Positions 26,794 through 36,042 of a DNA stretch of 64,000 bases are shown here, piece by piece. The notes under the pieces were generated by a model. That model ran no database searches. It had not been told where the DNA came from and saw only the letters and a program-made list of their open reading frames with translations. Each line of letters starts with the position of its first letter. Position 1 is the stretch's first letter. The position numbers and the translations under genes are program-made. This DNA is from Achromobacter sp. RTa (GTDB lineage Bacteria; Pseudomonadota; Gammaproteobacteria; Burkholderiales; Burkholderiaceae_B), in contig NZ_JPYO01000033.1 in assembly GCF_000757485.1 (NCBI RefSeq), positions 62,242-126,241 on the forward strand. The letters run 5' to 3'.

Positions 26794-26803
26794 GCCCGAT
26801 TCC

Positions 26804-28084
26804 ATGCTGCTCGCCGCCGCCATATTCGTCCTCACCATTACCCTGGTCATCTGGCAGCCCAAGGGCCTGTCCATCGGTTGGAGCGCGGTGCTCGGCGCCG
26901 GGCTCGCGCTGGCCACCGGCGTAGTCCAGCTGGCCGACATCGCCGACGTCTGGCGCATCGTCTGGAACGCCACCGCCACCTTCATCGCCATCATCATCAC
27001 CAGCCTGATCCTGGACGAAGCCGGCTTCTTCGAATGGTCCGCCCTGCACGTGGCGCGCTGGGGCGGCGGCCGGGGCCGGCTCCTGTTCGTCCTGATCGTT
27101 CTTCTGGGCGCGGCCGTTTCCGCGCTGTTCGCCAACGATGGCGCGGCCTTGATCCTCACTCCCATCGTCATGGAAATGCTGGTGGCGCTGGGCTTCGGGC
27201 CCGGCGCTTCGCTGGCGTTCGTGATGGCCGCGGGCTTCATCGCGGACACGGGGAGCGTCGCGCTCATCGTGTCCAACCTGGTCAACATCGTCTCGGCCGA
27301 CTTTTTCGGCATCGGTTTCGGCGAATACGCCTCGGTGATGCTGCCGGTCAACGTGATGGCAGTGGCCTCCACGCTGGCCGTGCTGCTGCTGTTTTTCCAC
27401 CGCAGCATCCCGCCGCGTTACGACGTGAGCCAACTGCCCGCGCCGGCCTCGGCCATCCGGGACCTCACCACCTTCCGCGCCGGCTGGGTCGTGCTGGCGC
27501 TGCTGCTGGCAGGCTTCTTCGTGCTGGAACCGATGGGCATCCCCGTCAGCGCGATCGCCGCGACGGGCGCACTGGGCCTGCTGCTGATCGCCGGCCGGCA
27601 GCACGTCGTGGGCACGCGGCGCATCATGCGCGAAGCGCCCTGGCACATCGTCATCTTCTCGCTCGGCATGTACCTGGTGGTCTACGGGCTGCGCAACGCC
27701 GGCCTGACCGCGCATCTGGCTCAGGTGCTGGACCGCTGCGCGGAGCACGGCCTGTGGGGCGCAGCGTTGGGCACCGGCGTCATCACCGCCTTCCTGTCGT
27801 CCATCATGAACAACCTGCCGACGGTGCTGGTGGGCGCGCTGTCCATTGCGGACACCAGCGCCACGGGGCCGGTAAAAGACGCCATGATCTACGCCAACAT
27901 CATCGGCAGCGACCTCGGGCCCAAGATCACGCCGATCGGCAGCCTGGCAACGCTGCTGTGGCTGCACGTACTGGCGCGCAAGGGTTTGCGCATCACGTGG
28001 GGCTATTACTTCCGGGTAGGAATCGTGCTCACGCTGCCCGTGCTGCTGCTGACCCTCGCAGCGCTGGTGTGGCGGCTGCAATAG
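26804..28084 (+). CDS. ArsB-type arsenite / anion permease
   Basis: A 426-residue, roughly twelve-segment membrane protein of the ArsB/NhaD group. Recognisable stretches are [44 protein letters not shown] and [17 protein letters not shown], the last two being the paired re-entrant signatures. ArsB exports arsenite or antimonite. No arsR, arsC or arsA gene is present within several kilobases, so an arsenic role is not assured. Confidence 0.85.
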   Translation: MLLAAAIFVLTITLVIWQPKGLSIGWSAVLGAGLALATGVVQLADIADVWRIVWNATATFIAIIITSLILDEAGFFEWSALHVARWGGGRGRLLFVLIVLLGAAVSALFANDGAALILTPIVMEMLVALGFGPGASLAFVMAAGFIADTGSVALIVSNLVNIVSADFFGIGFGEYASVMLPVNVMAVASTLAVLLLFFHRSIPPRYDVSQLPAPASAIRDLTTFRAGWVVLALLLAGFFVLEPMGIPVSAIAATGALGLLLIAGRQHVVGTRRIMREAPWHIVIFSLGMYLVVYGLRNAGLTAHLAQVLDRCAEHGLWGAALGTGVITAFLSSIMNNLPTVLVGALSIADTSATGPVKDAMIYANIIGSDLGPKITPIGSLATLLWLHVLARKGLRITWGYYFRVGIVLTLPVLLLTLAALVWRLQ

Positions 28085-28098
28085 GCCCCCGCAGCAGG

Positions 28099-28140
28099 CA
28101 TCAATATTACTTTTAGTTATTTAAAACTCATAAATTGATG
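28099..28140. promoter_or_regulatory. AT-rich region with CATCAAT/ATTGATG inverted repeat
   Basis: CATCAAT (28099-28105) and ATTGATG (28134-28140) flank an A+T-rich stretch ending about 100 bp before the thiosulfate-transporter start. It may hold the promoter and activator site for that gene, but no consensus boxes can be fixed. Confidence 0.35.
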
Positions 28141-28240
28141 CTTTGAGAGATTTGCTGCGCGCCTTAGACTTTCAACCATCCCACGGGTGCGGCGTCGCGC
28201 CCGTTTGCATTTCTATGTATTTCCCCCTCGGGACTCCCGC

Positions 28241-29467
28241 ATGAGCACCAACGCCTCTACCCTCCCCCTGCCTTCCTCGGCTTTGCCGCCGATCCGGATC
28301 AACCGCAAGCCGCTGTGGATCGCCCTGCTGCTGGTGCTGGCCGGCGCGCTGTACCTGAACCAGACCGTCGGCTGGCGCCAAGGCGCGCTGTGGGTCGTCG
28401 GCGCCCTGCTCGGGGTCACGCTTTACCATGCCTCCTTCGGGTTCACGCAGGCCTGGCGCGTATTCGTGTCGGACCGCCGCGGCGCCGGATTGCGGGCGCA
28501 GATGCTGATGCTGGGCGCGGGCGTACTGCTGTTTTTCCCCTTCCTCGCCGCGGGTACCCTGTTCGGCCAGCCGGTCAGCGGCTTTGTGTCGCCGCCGGGA
28601 GTATCGGTGGTGCTGGGCGCCTTCCTGTTCGGCGTCGGCATGCAGCTGGGAGGCGGCTGCGCCTCGGGCACGCTGTTCGCGGTCGGCGGCGGCAATACCC
28701 GCATGCTGGTCACGCTGCTGTTCTTCATCGTCGGCTCCGTCATCGCGACCGCCAATTTCGGCTGGTGGTCCTCCCTGCCCGCACTTGCGCCCACTTCGCT
28801 CATCAAGGCCTGGGGCCTGGCGCCCGCGCTTATTGCGAACCTGGCCGTTTTCGCACTGATTGCCTGGGCCGTCACGGCGCTGGAGAAGCGCCGCCACGGC
28901 CACGTGATCTCGTTCGCCTCGCGCACCGCGCGGCCGGGCTCCCTGCTGCAAGGCCCCTGGCCGCTGATCTGGGGCGGCGTGGCGCTGGTCGCGCTGAACT
29001 TCGCCACGCTGGCGCTGGCCGGCCGCCCCTGGGGCATCACTTCTGCCTTCGCGCTGTGGGGCGCCAAGACGCTGGACGCCATCGGCGGCGACGTGGCCAC
29101 CTGGGCCTACTGGGCCAAGCAGCCCTCGCTGGCCGCGCCGCTGCGCCAGGACGTCACGACCGTCATGGACATCGGCCTGATGCTGGGCGCGCTCGCCGCC
29201 GCCAGCGCCGCCGGCAAGTTCGCCCCCGTCTGGAAAGTGCCGGCCCGCTCTCTGGTCGGCGCGGTCGTAGGCGGCCTGCTGCTGGGCTATGGCGCGCGCC
29301 TGGCCTTCGGCTGCAATATCGGCGCTTATTTCAGCGGCATCCTGTCGGGCAGCCTGCACGCCTGGCTGTGGCTCCCGGCCGCCTTCGCGGGCAGCGCCCT
29401 AGGCGTGCGGCTGCGTCCGGTTTTCGGCCTGGCGGTCGAGAAGACGCCGCCGGCATCCAGCTGCTGA
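28241..29467 (+). CDS. YeeE/YedE family thiosulfate transporter (TsuA-like)
   Basis: A 408-residue inner-membrane protein of many short helices. The two conserved cysteine elements are present: GGGCASGTLFAVGGGN near residue 143 and LAFGCNIGAYFSG near residue 354, which in TsuA relay thiosulfate through the membrane by transient S-S-H-S bonding. No small TusA-like partner gene adjoins it. The start MSTNAST at 28241 was preferred to the upstream frame, which runs into spacer. It is followed by a hairpin at 29479. Confidence 0.87.
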   Translation: MSTNASTLPLPSSALPPIRINRKPLWIALLLVLAGALYLNQTVGWRQGALWVVGALLGVTLYHASFGFTQAWRVFVSDRRGAGLRAQMLMLGAGVLLFFPFLAAGTLFGQPVSGFVSPPGVSVVLGAFLFGVGMQLGGGCASGTLFAVGGGNTRMLVTLLFFIVGSVIATANFGWWSSLPALAPTSLIKAWGLAPALIANLAVFALIAWAVTALEKRRHGHVISFASRTARPGSLLQGPWPLIWGGVALVALNFATLALAGRPWGITSAFALWGAKTLDAIGGDVATWAYWAKQPSLAAPLRQDVTTVMDIGLMLGALAAASAAGKFAPVWKVPARSLVGAVVGGLLLGYGARLAFGCNIGAYFSGILSGSLHAWLWLPAAFAGSALGVRLRPVFGLAVEKTPPASSC

Positions 29468-29478
29468 GAAACAGTATT

Positions 29479-29515
29479 CCAGCTACGTCCCCCCCTCGCG
29501 GGGGCCCGTAGCTGG
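29479..29515. repeat. Hairpin after the YeeE/YedE gene
   Basis: CCAGCTACG and CGTAGCTGG pair perfectly, with an inner C-run/G-run extending the stem. There is no T-tract, so it may be a repeat element or an RNA 3'-end stabiliser, not a classical terminator. Confidence 0.6.
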
Positions 29516-29551
29516 TGTATGGTTGCTCCATCCCGAAATACGGAGATGGAC

Positions 29552-31216
29552 ATGAGCTGGATCTTCGGCCGCTACACGGCTTTTCTTTTGACTCTGGCAG
29601 GCGCGGCGGTCACCGCGGTCCTGGCCTTCTCAAGCTCGGCCTGGTGGCTGTGGATCGCCATTCCGCTGGCCCTTCTGGGCGCACTGGGCGCGTATGACCT
29701 GATCCAGCCCCGCCACGCCATCCGGCGCAACTATCCGGTCCTGGGCAATCTGCGCTTCCTCTTCGAGTTCATACGTCCCGAGATCCGCCAGTACTTCCTC
29801 GAAGACGACACGCAGGCTGCGCCCTTCTCGCGCGCGCAGCGCTCCATCGTCTACCAGCGCGCCAAGCGGGAGATCGACAAGCGCCCCTTCGGCACGCAGG
29901 AAGACGTCTACGGCGACCGCTACGAATGGATCAACCATTCCATGTCGCCCTCGCGCATCGACGACACGGACTTCCGCGTCACCGTGGGCGGCCCCGAGTG
30001 CACACAGCCCTATTCCATGTCGGCCTTCAACGTATCGGCGATGAGCTTCGGCGCGCTGTCGGCCAACGCCGTGCTTGCCCTGAACGAAGGCGCCCGCCAG
30101 GGCAATTTCGCGCACGACACCGGCGAGGGCGGCATCAGCCGCTACCACCGTCAGCCCGGCGGCAGCCTGATCTGGAATATCGGTTCGGGATATTTCGGAT
30201 GCCGCGACGAGCACGGCGCATTCTCGGAAGAGGCCTTCGTCAAGAACGCCTGTACGCCACAGGTCAAGATGATCGAGATCAAGCTGTCCCAGGGCGCCAA
30301 ACCCGGACATGGCGGCATTCTTCCGGCGGGCAAGGTCACGCTGGAGATCGCCGAGGCGCGCGGCGTCGCACCCTGGCAGGACTGCAATTCGCCCGCCACC
30401 CACTCGGCCTTCGACTCGCCCATCGGCCTGATGAAATTCGTGGCGCGCCTGCGCGAACTGTCGGGCGGCAAACCCGTGGGATTCAAATTCTGCGTGGGCC
30501 ATCCGTGGGAATGGTTCGCGATCGTCAAGGCCATGCTTGAAACGGGCATCACGCCGGACTTCATCGTGGTCGACGGCGCCGAGGGCGGCACGGGCGCGGC
30601 CCCGGTGGAATTCGTCGACCACGTCGGCACTCCCTTGCGCGAAGCGCTGCGCCTGGTCCACAACACGCTGATCGGCGTGAACCTGCGGGACCGCATCAAG
30701 CTGGGCGCATCGGGCAAGGTCATCACGGCGTTCGACATGGCGCGCGTCATGGCCATGGGCGCCGACTGGTGCAACGCGGCGCGCGGCTTCATGTTCGCCA
30801 TAGGCTGCATCCAGGCCCAGGCCTGCCATACCGGCAAATGCCCCACCGGCGTCACCACGCAGGACCCGCTGCGCCAACGCGCGCTGGTCGTGCCGGACAA
30901 GGCGCAGCGCGTGGCCAACTTCCACCGCAACACGCTGCATGCCCTGGCCGAACTGCTGGCCGCGGCCGGCCTGACGCATCCCGGCCAGCTCCGCCCGCAC
31001 CACATCGCCCGCCGCATCTCGCCCAGCGAAATCCGGCTGCTGTCCGCGCTGTTCCCAGAGCTCGCGCCCGGCGAACTGCTGCGCGGCGAATTCCGGCACC
31101 AGGTGTTCCGCGCCGGCTGGGCCATGGCGCAGGCCAGCTCGTTCCAGCCTACCCACGACATCACCACGGCCCTCGCGCAGGAGCATGCCGCCCAGGCCGC
31201 GCCGGCGCACGCCTGA
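29552..31216 (+). CDS. Membrane-anchored FMN-binding glutamate synthase-like protein
   Basis: A 554-residue protein with two N-terminal hydrophobic segments (~7-50), then the GltB-type FMN/synthase barrel: SAFNVSAMSFGALSANAVLALNEGA, DTGEGGISRYH, KPGHGGILPAGKV and DGAEGGTGAAP. A 3Fe-4S site is indicated by CIQAQACHTGKC (C-x5-C-x4-C). It lacks the N-terminal glutaminase domain and C-terminal beta-helix of GltB, so it is a stand-alone archaeal-type synthase domain. The electron donor and true substrate are unknown. The start was set at 29552 from the GGAG at 29541-29544; an ATG two codons upstream is possible. Confidence 0.88.
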   Translation: MSWIFGRYTAFLLTLAGAAVTAVLAFSSSAWWLWIAIPLALLGALGAYDLIQPRHAIRRNYPVLGNLRFLFEFIRPEIRQYFLEDDTQAAPFSRAQRSIVYQRAKREIDKRPFGTQEDVYGDRYEWINHSMSPSRIDDTDFRVTVGGPECTQPYSMSAFNVSAMSFGALSANAVLALNEGARQGNFAHDTGEGGISRYHRQPGGSLIWNIGSGYFGCRDEHGAFSEEAFVKNACTPQVKMIEIKLSQGAKPGHGGILPAGKVTLEIAEARGVAPWQDCNSPATHSAFDSPIGLMKFVARLRELSGGKPVGFKFCVGHPWEWFAIVKAMLETGITPDFIVVDGAEGGTGAAPVEFVDHVGTPLREALRLVHNTLIGVNLRDRIKLGASGKVITAFDMARVMAMGADWCNAARGFMFAIGCIQAQACHTGKCPTGVTTQDPLRQRALVVPDKAQRVANFHRNTLHALAELLAAAGLTHPGQLRPHHIARRISPSEIRLLSALFPELAPGELLRGEFRHQVFRAGWAMAQASSFQPTHDITTALAQEHAAQAAPAHA

Positions 31217-31236
31217 GCCGGCCGGCCCGGGCGCGG

Positions 31237-32637
31237 CTACAGCCAGCGCTCGAACATGCGCGAAAAGAACTCCATGGAGCGGTCGCCCACGCCCCGGGCC
31301 TTCCAGGCCTCGGGCGTGATGCGCACCGAATCGGCGACATCGCGCTGGAACAGCGCCTCCATTTCGGCCGCGAACTCCGGTCCCAGCACCACGGCGTTGA
31401 TTTCGTAGTTCAAGGCGAAACTGCGCCAGTCCATGTTGCTCGACCCGACGGTGGACCACACGCCGTCCACCACCGCCGTCTTGGCGTGCAACAACGCGTC
31501 GCGCCGCTCGTAGAGCTTTACTCCCGCGTCCAGCAGATCGCTGTAATGCGAGCGCCCGGCGTGGAACACCAGCGACGAATCGCTGAAGCCGGGCAACACC
31601 AGCACCACGTCCACCCCGCGCCGCGCCGCCGCCGTCAGGACCTCGATAAAGGCAGGATCGGGAACGAAGTACGCCATGGTGATGTGGATGGATTGCTGCG
31701 CGCTCTCGAACGCGGACATCAGCGTCAGGTACACGGTGTAGCCATCGCTGCGGTCCGGCTGGTTCGCCAGTATCCGCACGCTCGTCGCGCCCGAGGGCGG
31801 CGCCACGTATGAGTCCCCGCCCTTGAGGGGCTCCTTGGACTGCGACTCCCAGCCCGCGCGGATGACCGCCTCCAATTGCGCCACCGCGGGCCCTTCGATT
31901 CGCAGATGCGTATCGCGCCAGGGCGCCGCCTTGGCATCGCCGGCCGCCTCCGCGTCCGCCTTCCCGGAGCCCGAACCCGAGCCCGAGCTCGCCCCGGGCG
32001 ATGACTCATACACGCTGCTGACGTTGATGCCCCCCAGGTATCCGACCTTGCCGTCCACCACCAGCACTTTGCGGTGGTTGCGCTGGTTGGGCGACCAGCC
32101 AGCGCGGGCACGGGCCGGGTTGACCGGATTGAAGACCGCCACTTGCACTCCGGCATCGCGCAGGCGCTTGAACAAGGCGTCGGGCGTCTTGAGCGTGCCG
32201 ACGGCATCGACCATCAGGGACACTTCGGCCCCGCGGTTGCGCGCCGAGATCAAGGCTTCGGCGAAACGCGAGCCTTCCGCGTCGTCATCGAAAATATAGG
32301 TTTCCATGTGGACGTACCGGCGCGCCTGGCCGATGGAGCGCAGCATGGCCTGGTAGGTGCTGGGCCCATCCGCCAGCAGCCTGACGCGGTTGCCCGCCAC
32401 CAGGGGCGCGCCGCTGACCGCCTGTTCGACAGCCAGGTGGCGCGCCAGGAAATCGTCCTTGGGCGTTCCCGGGTCCGCGGCAATGCCTTGCCCGCGGCGA
32501 TAGCTGTCGAGCGCGGCGTCGGCGGACAGGTGGGCCTGCTCTTTGCGCGCCTCGCGCTCCTGCGCGTCCGGGACGCTGGCGCAGGCGGCCAGCAGAACGA
32601 CACAGGCCAGCGGCAGCGCGCTGGCCCATCGACGCAT
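31237..32637 (-). CDS. Phospholipase D-family lipoprotein, cardiolipin synthase-like
   Basis: A 466-residue protein starting with a lipoprotein signal (MRRWASALPLACVVLLAAC, lipobox LAAC) and carrying two HKD catalytic motifs: NHRKVLVVDGKVGYLGGIN (~200) and LLHAKTAVVDGVWSTVGSSN (~400). Two HKD sites fit a phosphatidyl-transfer or phosphodiesterase reaction on phospholipids, as in cardiolipin synthases, though lipidation suggests periplasmic action. A Ser/Gly tract ([10 protein letters not shown]) interrupts the region between the motifs. Longer starts to 32745 would bury the signal peptide. Confidence 0.85.
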   Translation of the reverse strand: MRRWASALPLACVVLLAACASVPDAQEREARKEQAHLSADAALDSYRRGQGIAADPGTPKDDFLARHLAVEQAVSGAPLVAGNRVRLLADGPSTYQAMLRSIGQARRYVHMETYIFDDDAEGSRFAEALISARNRGAEVSLMVDAVGTLKTPDALFKRLRDAGVQVAVFNPVNPARARAGWSPNQRNHRKVLVVDGKVGYLGGINVSSVYESSPGASSGSGSGSGKADAEAAGDAKAAPWRDTHLRIEGPAVAQLEAVIRAGWESQSKEPLKGGDSYVAPPSGATSVRILANQPDRSDGYTVYLTLMSAFESAQQSIHITMAYFVPDPAFIEVLTAAARRGVDVVLVLPGFSDSSLVFHAGRSHYSDLLDAGVKLYERRDALLHAKTAVVDGVWSTVGSSNMDWRSFALNYEINAVVLGPEFAAEMEALFQRDVADSVRITPEAWKARGVGDRSMEFFSRMFERWL

Positions 32638-32714
32638 GCCAGACAGCCACGGAGACACGCCCGGCCCGGGCGGGGCCCGGCGCACGGCCGGAAGCGGCCA
32701 CATGATGCGAGGGC

Positions 32715-33050
32715 TTAGCGCCGGCCGCCCGCCATCAGGCAGCACCCGAGCAACGCGCCGACCAGCGCCGCCACGCCCACCGACTTCCAGGCATGCTCAT
32801 GCACGTACTCGTCGGCATAGGCGGAAGCCCGGCGCGCGCGCTCACGCGCCACGCCCTCCCACTCGCCCGCCGATTCGCGCGCGTCGGCCAGCTGGCGCCG
32901 CAGGCGCGCGCGTGCCGCTTCAATTTCGGAGCCCGTGTACGAAGCCGTCGAACGCAGCAGGTCTTCCGTACCCGCCAGCAATTCCTGGAAGCTGTCGCTT
33001 ACCCGTTCGCGGTGCAAAGCCATTTCGGCGCGTTGATGCTTTCGATTCAT
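32715..33050 (-). CDS. DUF883 (ElaB/YqjD-type) membrane-anchored protein
   Basis: A 111-residue protein: a charged amphipathic coiled-coil body (EIEAARARLRRQLADARESAGEW) and one C-terminal membrane helix with the closing motif WKSVGVAALVGALLG. E. coli relatives are inner-membrane, stationary-phase proteins that bind ribosomes, but the function here is unproven. It lies 77 bp upstream of the phospholipase gene on the same strand. Confidence 0.87.
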   Translation of the reverse strand: MNRKHQRAEMALHRERVSDSFQELLAGTEDLLRSTASYTGSEIEAARARLRRQLADARESAGEWEGVARERARRASAYADEYVHEHAWKSVGVAALVGALLGCCLMAGGRR

Positions 33051-33395
33051 GGTCGCTCCTTGTGATTATTTGGATGGTTGGGCCTGTCTCCGCGCACGAC
33101 GGCGCGCTGCGTCAGGCCACGGCTTTCATTGTGGCCGCCATCCCTCCACACCGCCCGAGCTTTGGCAACCAGCCGTAATGCGATATTTCAGCGGAGCAGG
33201 CGCTTTCAGCAGCCGCTCATCCGCCGGCAGCCGCGCCGCTTGAGGCGGCCCAGGCCAGGGCGCCCGGCCGGCCCGGCCCGATTTCGTAAAAGTCCATTGC
33301 ATTCAGCGGCTTAGCGCTTGACACCGCAACCCCAATCGCCGCCACAATAGACCTTTGCAATGCGCTTCACCCCCCTCAAAAAAGGATCTGAACGC
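33051..33395. other. Intergenic region with egtD promoter candidate
   Basis: No gene is supported. TTGACA at 33318-33323 and CACAAT at 33343-33348, 19 bp apart, could drive egtD; a start near 33355 fits the downstream ribosome binding site and start at 33396. The rest (33051-33310) is GC-rich without recognisable structure. Confidence 0.4.
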
Positions 33396-34373
33396 ATGGT
33401 TTCCCCTTCCAGGCTGTTTGCCCCCGCCGCTCCGGAATTCATCGCGCAGCACCTGCAGCACCCCAGCCCTGAACAGATCGAACTGCGCGACGGGCTGATG
33501 GACCATCCGGCCCACGTCGATCCCAAGTTCCTGTACGACGCGCTCGGCTCCGCGCTCTTCACGGCCATCACGCAATTGCCGGAGTACTACCCGACACGGT
33601 GCGAAGCGGAAATCTTCCAGCGCCACGGCGACGACATCGCCCGCCATATCGGGCCGGTGCAATCGATGATCGACCTGGGCGCGGGCGATTGCGTCAAGGC
33701 GGAGCGCCTCTTTCCCAGCCTGCGGCCCCGCCACTACGTCCCCATCGATATCTCCGCCGATTACCTCCAGTCAGCGGTGCGCCGCCTGCGGCTGTCGTAT
33801 CCCGACTTGCGGATTACCGCCATCGGACAGGATTTCTCCCATGCACTGGAGCTGCCCGCCAGCATTCCGCCCGAGCAGCGCCTGTTCTTCTACCCCGGTT
33901 CGAGCATCGGCAACCTCAGCCCCGAGGACGCGCACGCCATGCTGCAGCGCATCCGCGGCCAATGCGAAGGAGGCGGACTGCTGGTCGGCGTGGACCGCGT
34001 CAAGGCGAGGCAGGTGCTGGAACCCGCCTACGACGACGCGCTGCACCTGACCGCCGCGTTCAACCTGAACCTGCTACGTCACGTGAACACCGTGCTGGAC
34101 GCCGATTTCCACGTCGACGACTGGCGCCACGTGGCGCTCTTCAACAGTTCCCGATCGCGCGTCGAGATGCACCTGGAAGCGCAGCGGGCGGTCCGCGTGG
34201 CCTGGCCCGGCGGCCAACGCGAGTTCGACGCCGGCGAACGCATCCACACCGAGAATTCCTACAAATTCACCCCGCAATCCTTTGCCGGCCTGCTCGCCAG
34301 CGCCGGCTATCGCGATGTTGCGCACTGGTCCGATTCCCGCGGCTGGTTTTCTGTTTTCAGCGCTCGCGCCTGA
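33396..34373 (+). CDS. egtD: L-histidine N-alpha-methyltransferase
   Basis: A 325-residue SAM-dependent enzyme converting histidine to hercynine, the first step of ergothioneine synthesis. The EgtD family pattern is clear: FLYDALGSALFTAITQLPEYYPTR near the N-terminus, SAM motif MIDLGAGDCVKAERLF, then FYPGSSIGNLSPEDA and ENSYKFTP near the C-terminus. The start at 33396 follows AAAGGA and gives a length close to the mycobacterial enzyme; an upstream ATG at 33360 lies near the probable transcription start. It is 35 bp ahead of egtB. Confidence 0.93.
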   Translation: MVSPSRLFAPAAPEFIAQHLQHPSPEQIELRDGLMDHPAHVDPKFLYDALGSALFTAITQLPEYYPTRCEAEIFQRHGDDIARHIGPVQSMIDLGAGDCVKAERLFPSLRPRHYVPIDISADYLQSAVRRLRLSYPDLRITAIGQDFSHALELPASIPPEQRLFFYPGSSIGNLSPEDAHAMLQRIRGQCEGGGLLVGVDRVKARQVLEPAYDDALHLTAAFNLNLLRHVNTVLDADFHVDDWRHVALFNSSRSRVEMHLEAQRAVRVAWPGGQREFDAGERIHTENSYKFTPQSFAGLLASAGYRDVAHWSDSRGWFSVFSARA

Positions 34374-34408
34374 CGCGGGCTATCCCAACACGCCACTGGA
34401 GGATCGCC

Positions 34409-35725
34409 ATGGAACCTGCGTGCCTGCTGACCCACCCCGCCACCGGGCCGTACGCGGCCGGCCAGGCGGGCCAGCATGACCGGTACGACGCCGTGCGCTC
34501 GACCAGCACCGCGCTGGCCGCCCCGCTGAGTCCCGAGGACTGCCAAGTGCAATCCATGCCGGACTGCAGCCCCGTCAAGTGGCACCTGGCGCACACCACC
34601 TGGTTCTTCGAGACCTTCCTGCTGACCCGCTTTCATCCATCCTATGCGGTGTTCCACCCGCAATACCGCATGCTGTTCAATTCCTACTACAACACCATCG
34701 GCGCCAAGCATCCGCGCCCGCAGCGGGGCCTGCTGTCGCGCCCCGCCCTGAGCGAGGTGCTGCAGTACCGCCAGCACGTGGACGGCGCCATGCATGCGCT
34801 GATTTCCCGGCTGGGCGGCAACGACCCCGACTTCGACGCGCTGCTGGAGCTCGGCCTGAACCACGAACAGCAGCACCAGGAGCTGATCCTGACCGACGTA
34901 AAGCACATGCTGTCGGCCAACCCGCTGCGGCCCGCCTACGTGGCGCCCGGCGCGCCCGCCCTGCCCCCGGCCACGCCCGCCGGCTGGACCCGATACGCCG
35001 GCGGCATCACCCGCATCGGCGACGACGGACGCGGCTTCGGCTTCGACAACGAAGGCCCCGCCCATGAGGTGCTGCTGGCCCCGTTCCACCTGGCCGACCG
35101 CCTGGTGACCCAGCACGAGTACCTGGCGTTCATCCGCGACGGGGGCTACAAGCGGCCGGAGCTGTGGTTGTCCCTGGGCTGGGACATCGTGTGCGCGCAG
35201 GGCTGGCAAGCGCCGCTCTACTGGGAGCGCCAGCGCGACGAATGGCGCGTCTTCACCCTGCGCGGCCTGCAGGACCTGGAACTGCAGGCCCCGGTCACGC
35301 ACGTCAGCTATTTCGAGGCCGACGCCTACGCCCGCTGGGCCCGCGTGCGCCTGCCGCGCGAAGCAGAATGGGAACATGCCGCCCGCCAGTTGCCGGAAGG
35401 CGCACTCACCGCCCGCGCCAACATGCTTGAAAACGGCCATCTGGATCCCCGCCCCGCCCCCACGCGCAACGGTTCCGGCGGACCCGTGCAGCTCTTCGGC
35501 GACGCCTGGGAATGGACCTCCAGCGCCTATGACGCCTACCCCGGCTTCAAGCCCGACGCCGGCGCCGTCGGCGAATACAACGGCAAGTTCATGTGCAACC
35601 AATACGTGCTGCGGGGCGGATCCTGCGCCACGCCCCGGGATCATATCCGCCCCAGCTACCGCAACTTTTTCCCGCCCGAGGCCCGCTGGCAGTTCTCCGG
35701 CATCCGCCTTGCCCGGGACGCCTGA
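34409..35725 (+). CDS. egtB: Hercynine oxygenase / ergothioneine sulfoxide synthase
   Basis: A 438-residue non-haem iron enzyme that joins hercynine to a thiol (gamma-glutamylcysteine or cysteine) with oxygen. The DinB-like N-terminal domain holds WHLAHTTWFFETF (~55) and the second iron segment LNHEQQHQELILTD (H-x3-H-x-E). The C-terminal FGE-sulfatase domain ends with GDAWEWTSSAYDAYPGF and LRGGSCATPRDHIRPSYRNFF. A strong GGAGG precedes the ATG. egtA, egtC and egtE are absent here, so the thiol donor and C-S lyase step are not resolved. Confidence 0.93.
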   Translation: MEPACLLTHPATGPYAAGQAGQHDRYDAVRSTSTALAAPLSPEDCQVQSMPDCSPVKWHLAHTTWFFETFLLTRFHPSYAVFHPQYRMLFNSYYNTIGAKHPRPQRGLLSRPALSEVLQYRQHVDGAMHALISRLGGNDPDFDALLELGLNHEQQHQELILTDVKHMLSANPLRPAYVAPGAPALPPATPAGWTRYAGGITRIGDDGRGFGFDNEGPAHEVLLAPFHLADRLVTQHEYLAFIRDGGYKRPELWLSLGWDIVCAQGWQAPLYWERQRDEWRVFTLRGLQDLELQAPVTHVSYFEADAYARWARVRLPREAEWEHAARQLPEGALTARANMLENGHLDPRPAPTRNGSGGPVQLFGDAWEWTSSAYDAYPGFKPDAGAVGEYNGKFMCNQYVLRGGSCATPRDHIRPSYRNFFPPEARWQFSGIRLARDA

Positions 35726-35756
35726 CGCACTCCTGGAAATTTTCATTCCCAGCCGC

Positions 35757-35786
35757 TTGCGCATCGGAAAAACTTCATGCTAGAAT
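35757..35786 (+). promoter_or_regulatory. Promoter of the CAU tRNA
   Basis: TTGCGC (35757-35762) and TAGAAT (35781-35786), separated by 18 bp, fit a sigma-70 promoter about 100 bp upstream of the tRNA. Confidence 0.55.
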
Positions 35787-35891
35787 TTCGTTCTTCGTTA
35801 ATCACCGCTTGCAGCACAACAGCGGCAACGCAACGGCGATGAACGGAAGCAGTAGGAAGCAGTAATAGGAATAGGCAGTAAAAAAACGCGT

Positions 35892-35968
35892 GGCGCATTA
35901 GCTCAGCCGGTTAGAGCGACGGAATCATAATCCGCAGGTCCCCTGTTCGAATCAGGGATGCGCCACCA
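35892..35968 (+). tRNA. tRNA with anticodon CAU, probably elongator tRNA-Met
   Basis: A 77-nt cloverleaf with acceptor GGCGCAT / ATGCGCC, D-arm GCTCAGCCGGTTAGAGC, anticodon loop ATCATAA (CAT), T-loop GTTCGAATC and encoded CCA. It lacks the initiator features (C1:A72 mismatch, three G:C pairs before the loop). A lysidine-modified tRNA-Ile2 is the alternative; I prefer Met from the anticodon stem. Confidence 0.9.
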
Positions 35969-35986
35969 AAGAATTTGAAAGCATTT

Positions 35987-36015
35987 AAAGGCCCTCACTT
36001 CGGTGAGGGCCTTTT
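35987..36015 (+). terminator. Intrinsic terminator after the CAU tRNA
   Basis: A 12-bp stem AAAGGCCCTCAC / GTGAGGGCCTTT with a stable TTCG tetraloop ends in TTTT, 18 bp after the tRNA. Confidence 0.9.
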
Positions 36016-36042
36016 GCTTTCTCCGGCGGCCGCACTGCAATT

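Noticed and set aside
26804..28084. Arsenic-resistance operon
   Set aside because: Only an ArsB-like permease is present, with no arsR, arsC or arsA nearby.
28099..28140. Possible sulfur-responsive riboswitch before the thiosulfate transporter
   Set aside because: Only one weak dyad is present; no SAM-type or other known aptamer core could be traced.
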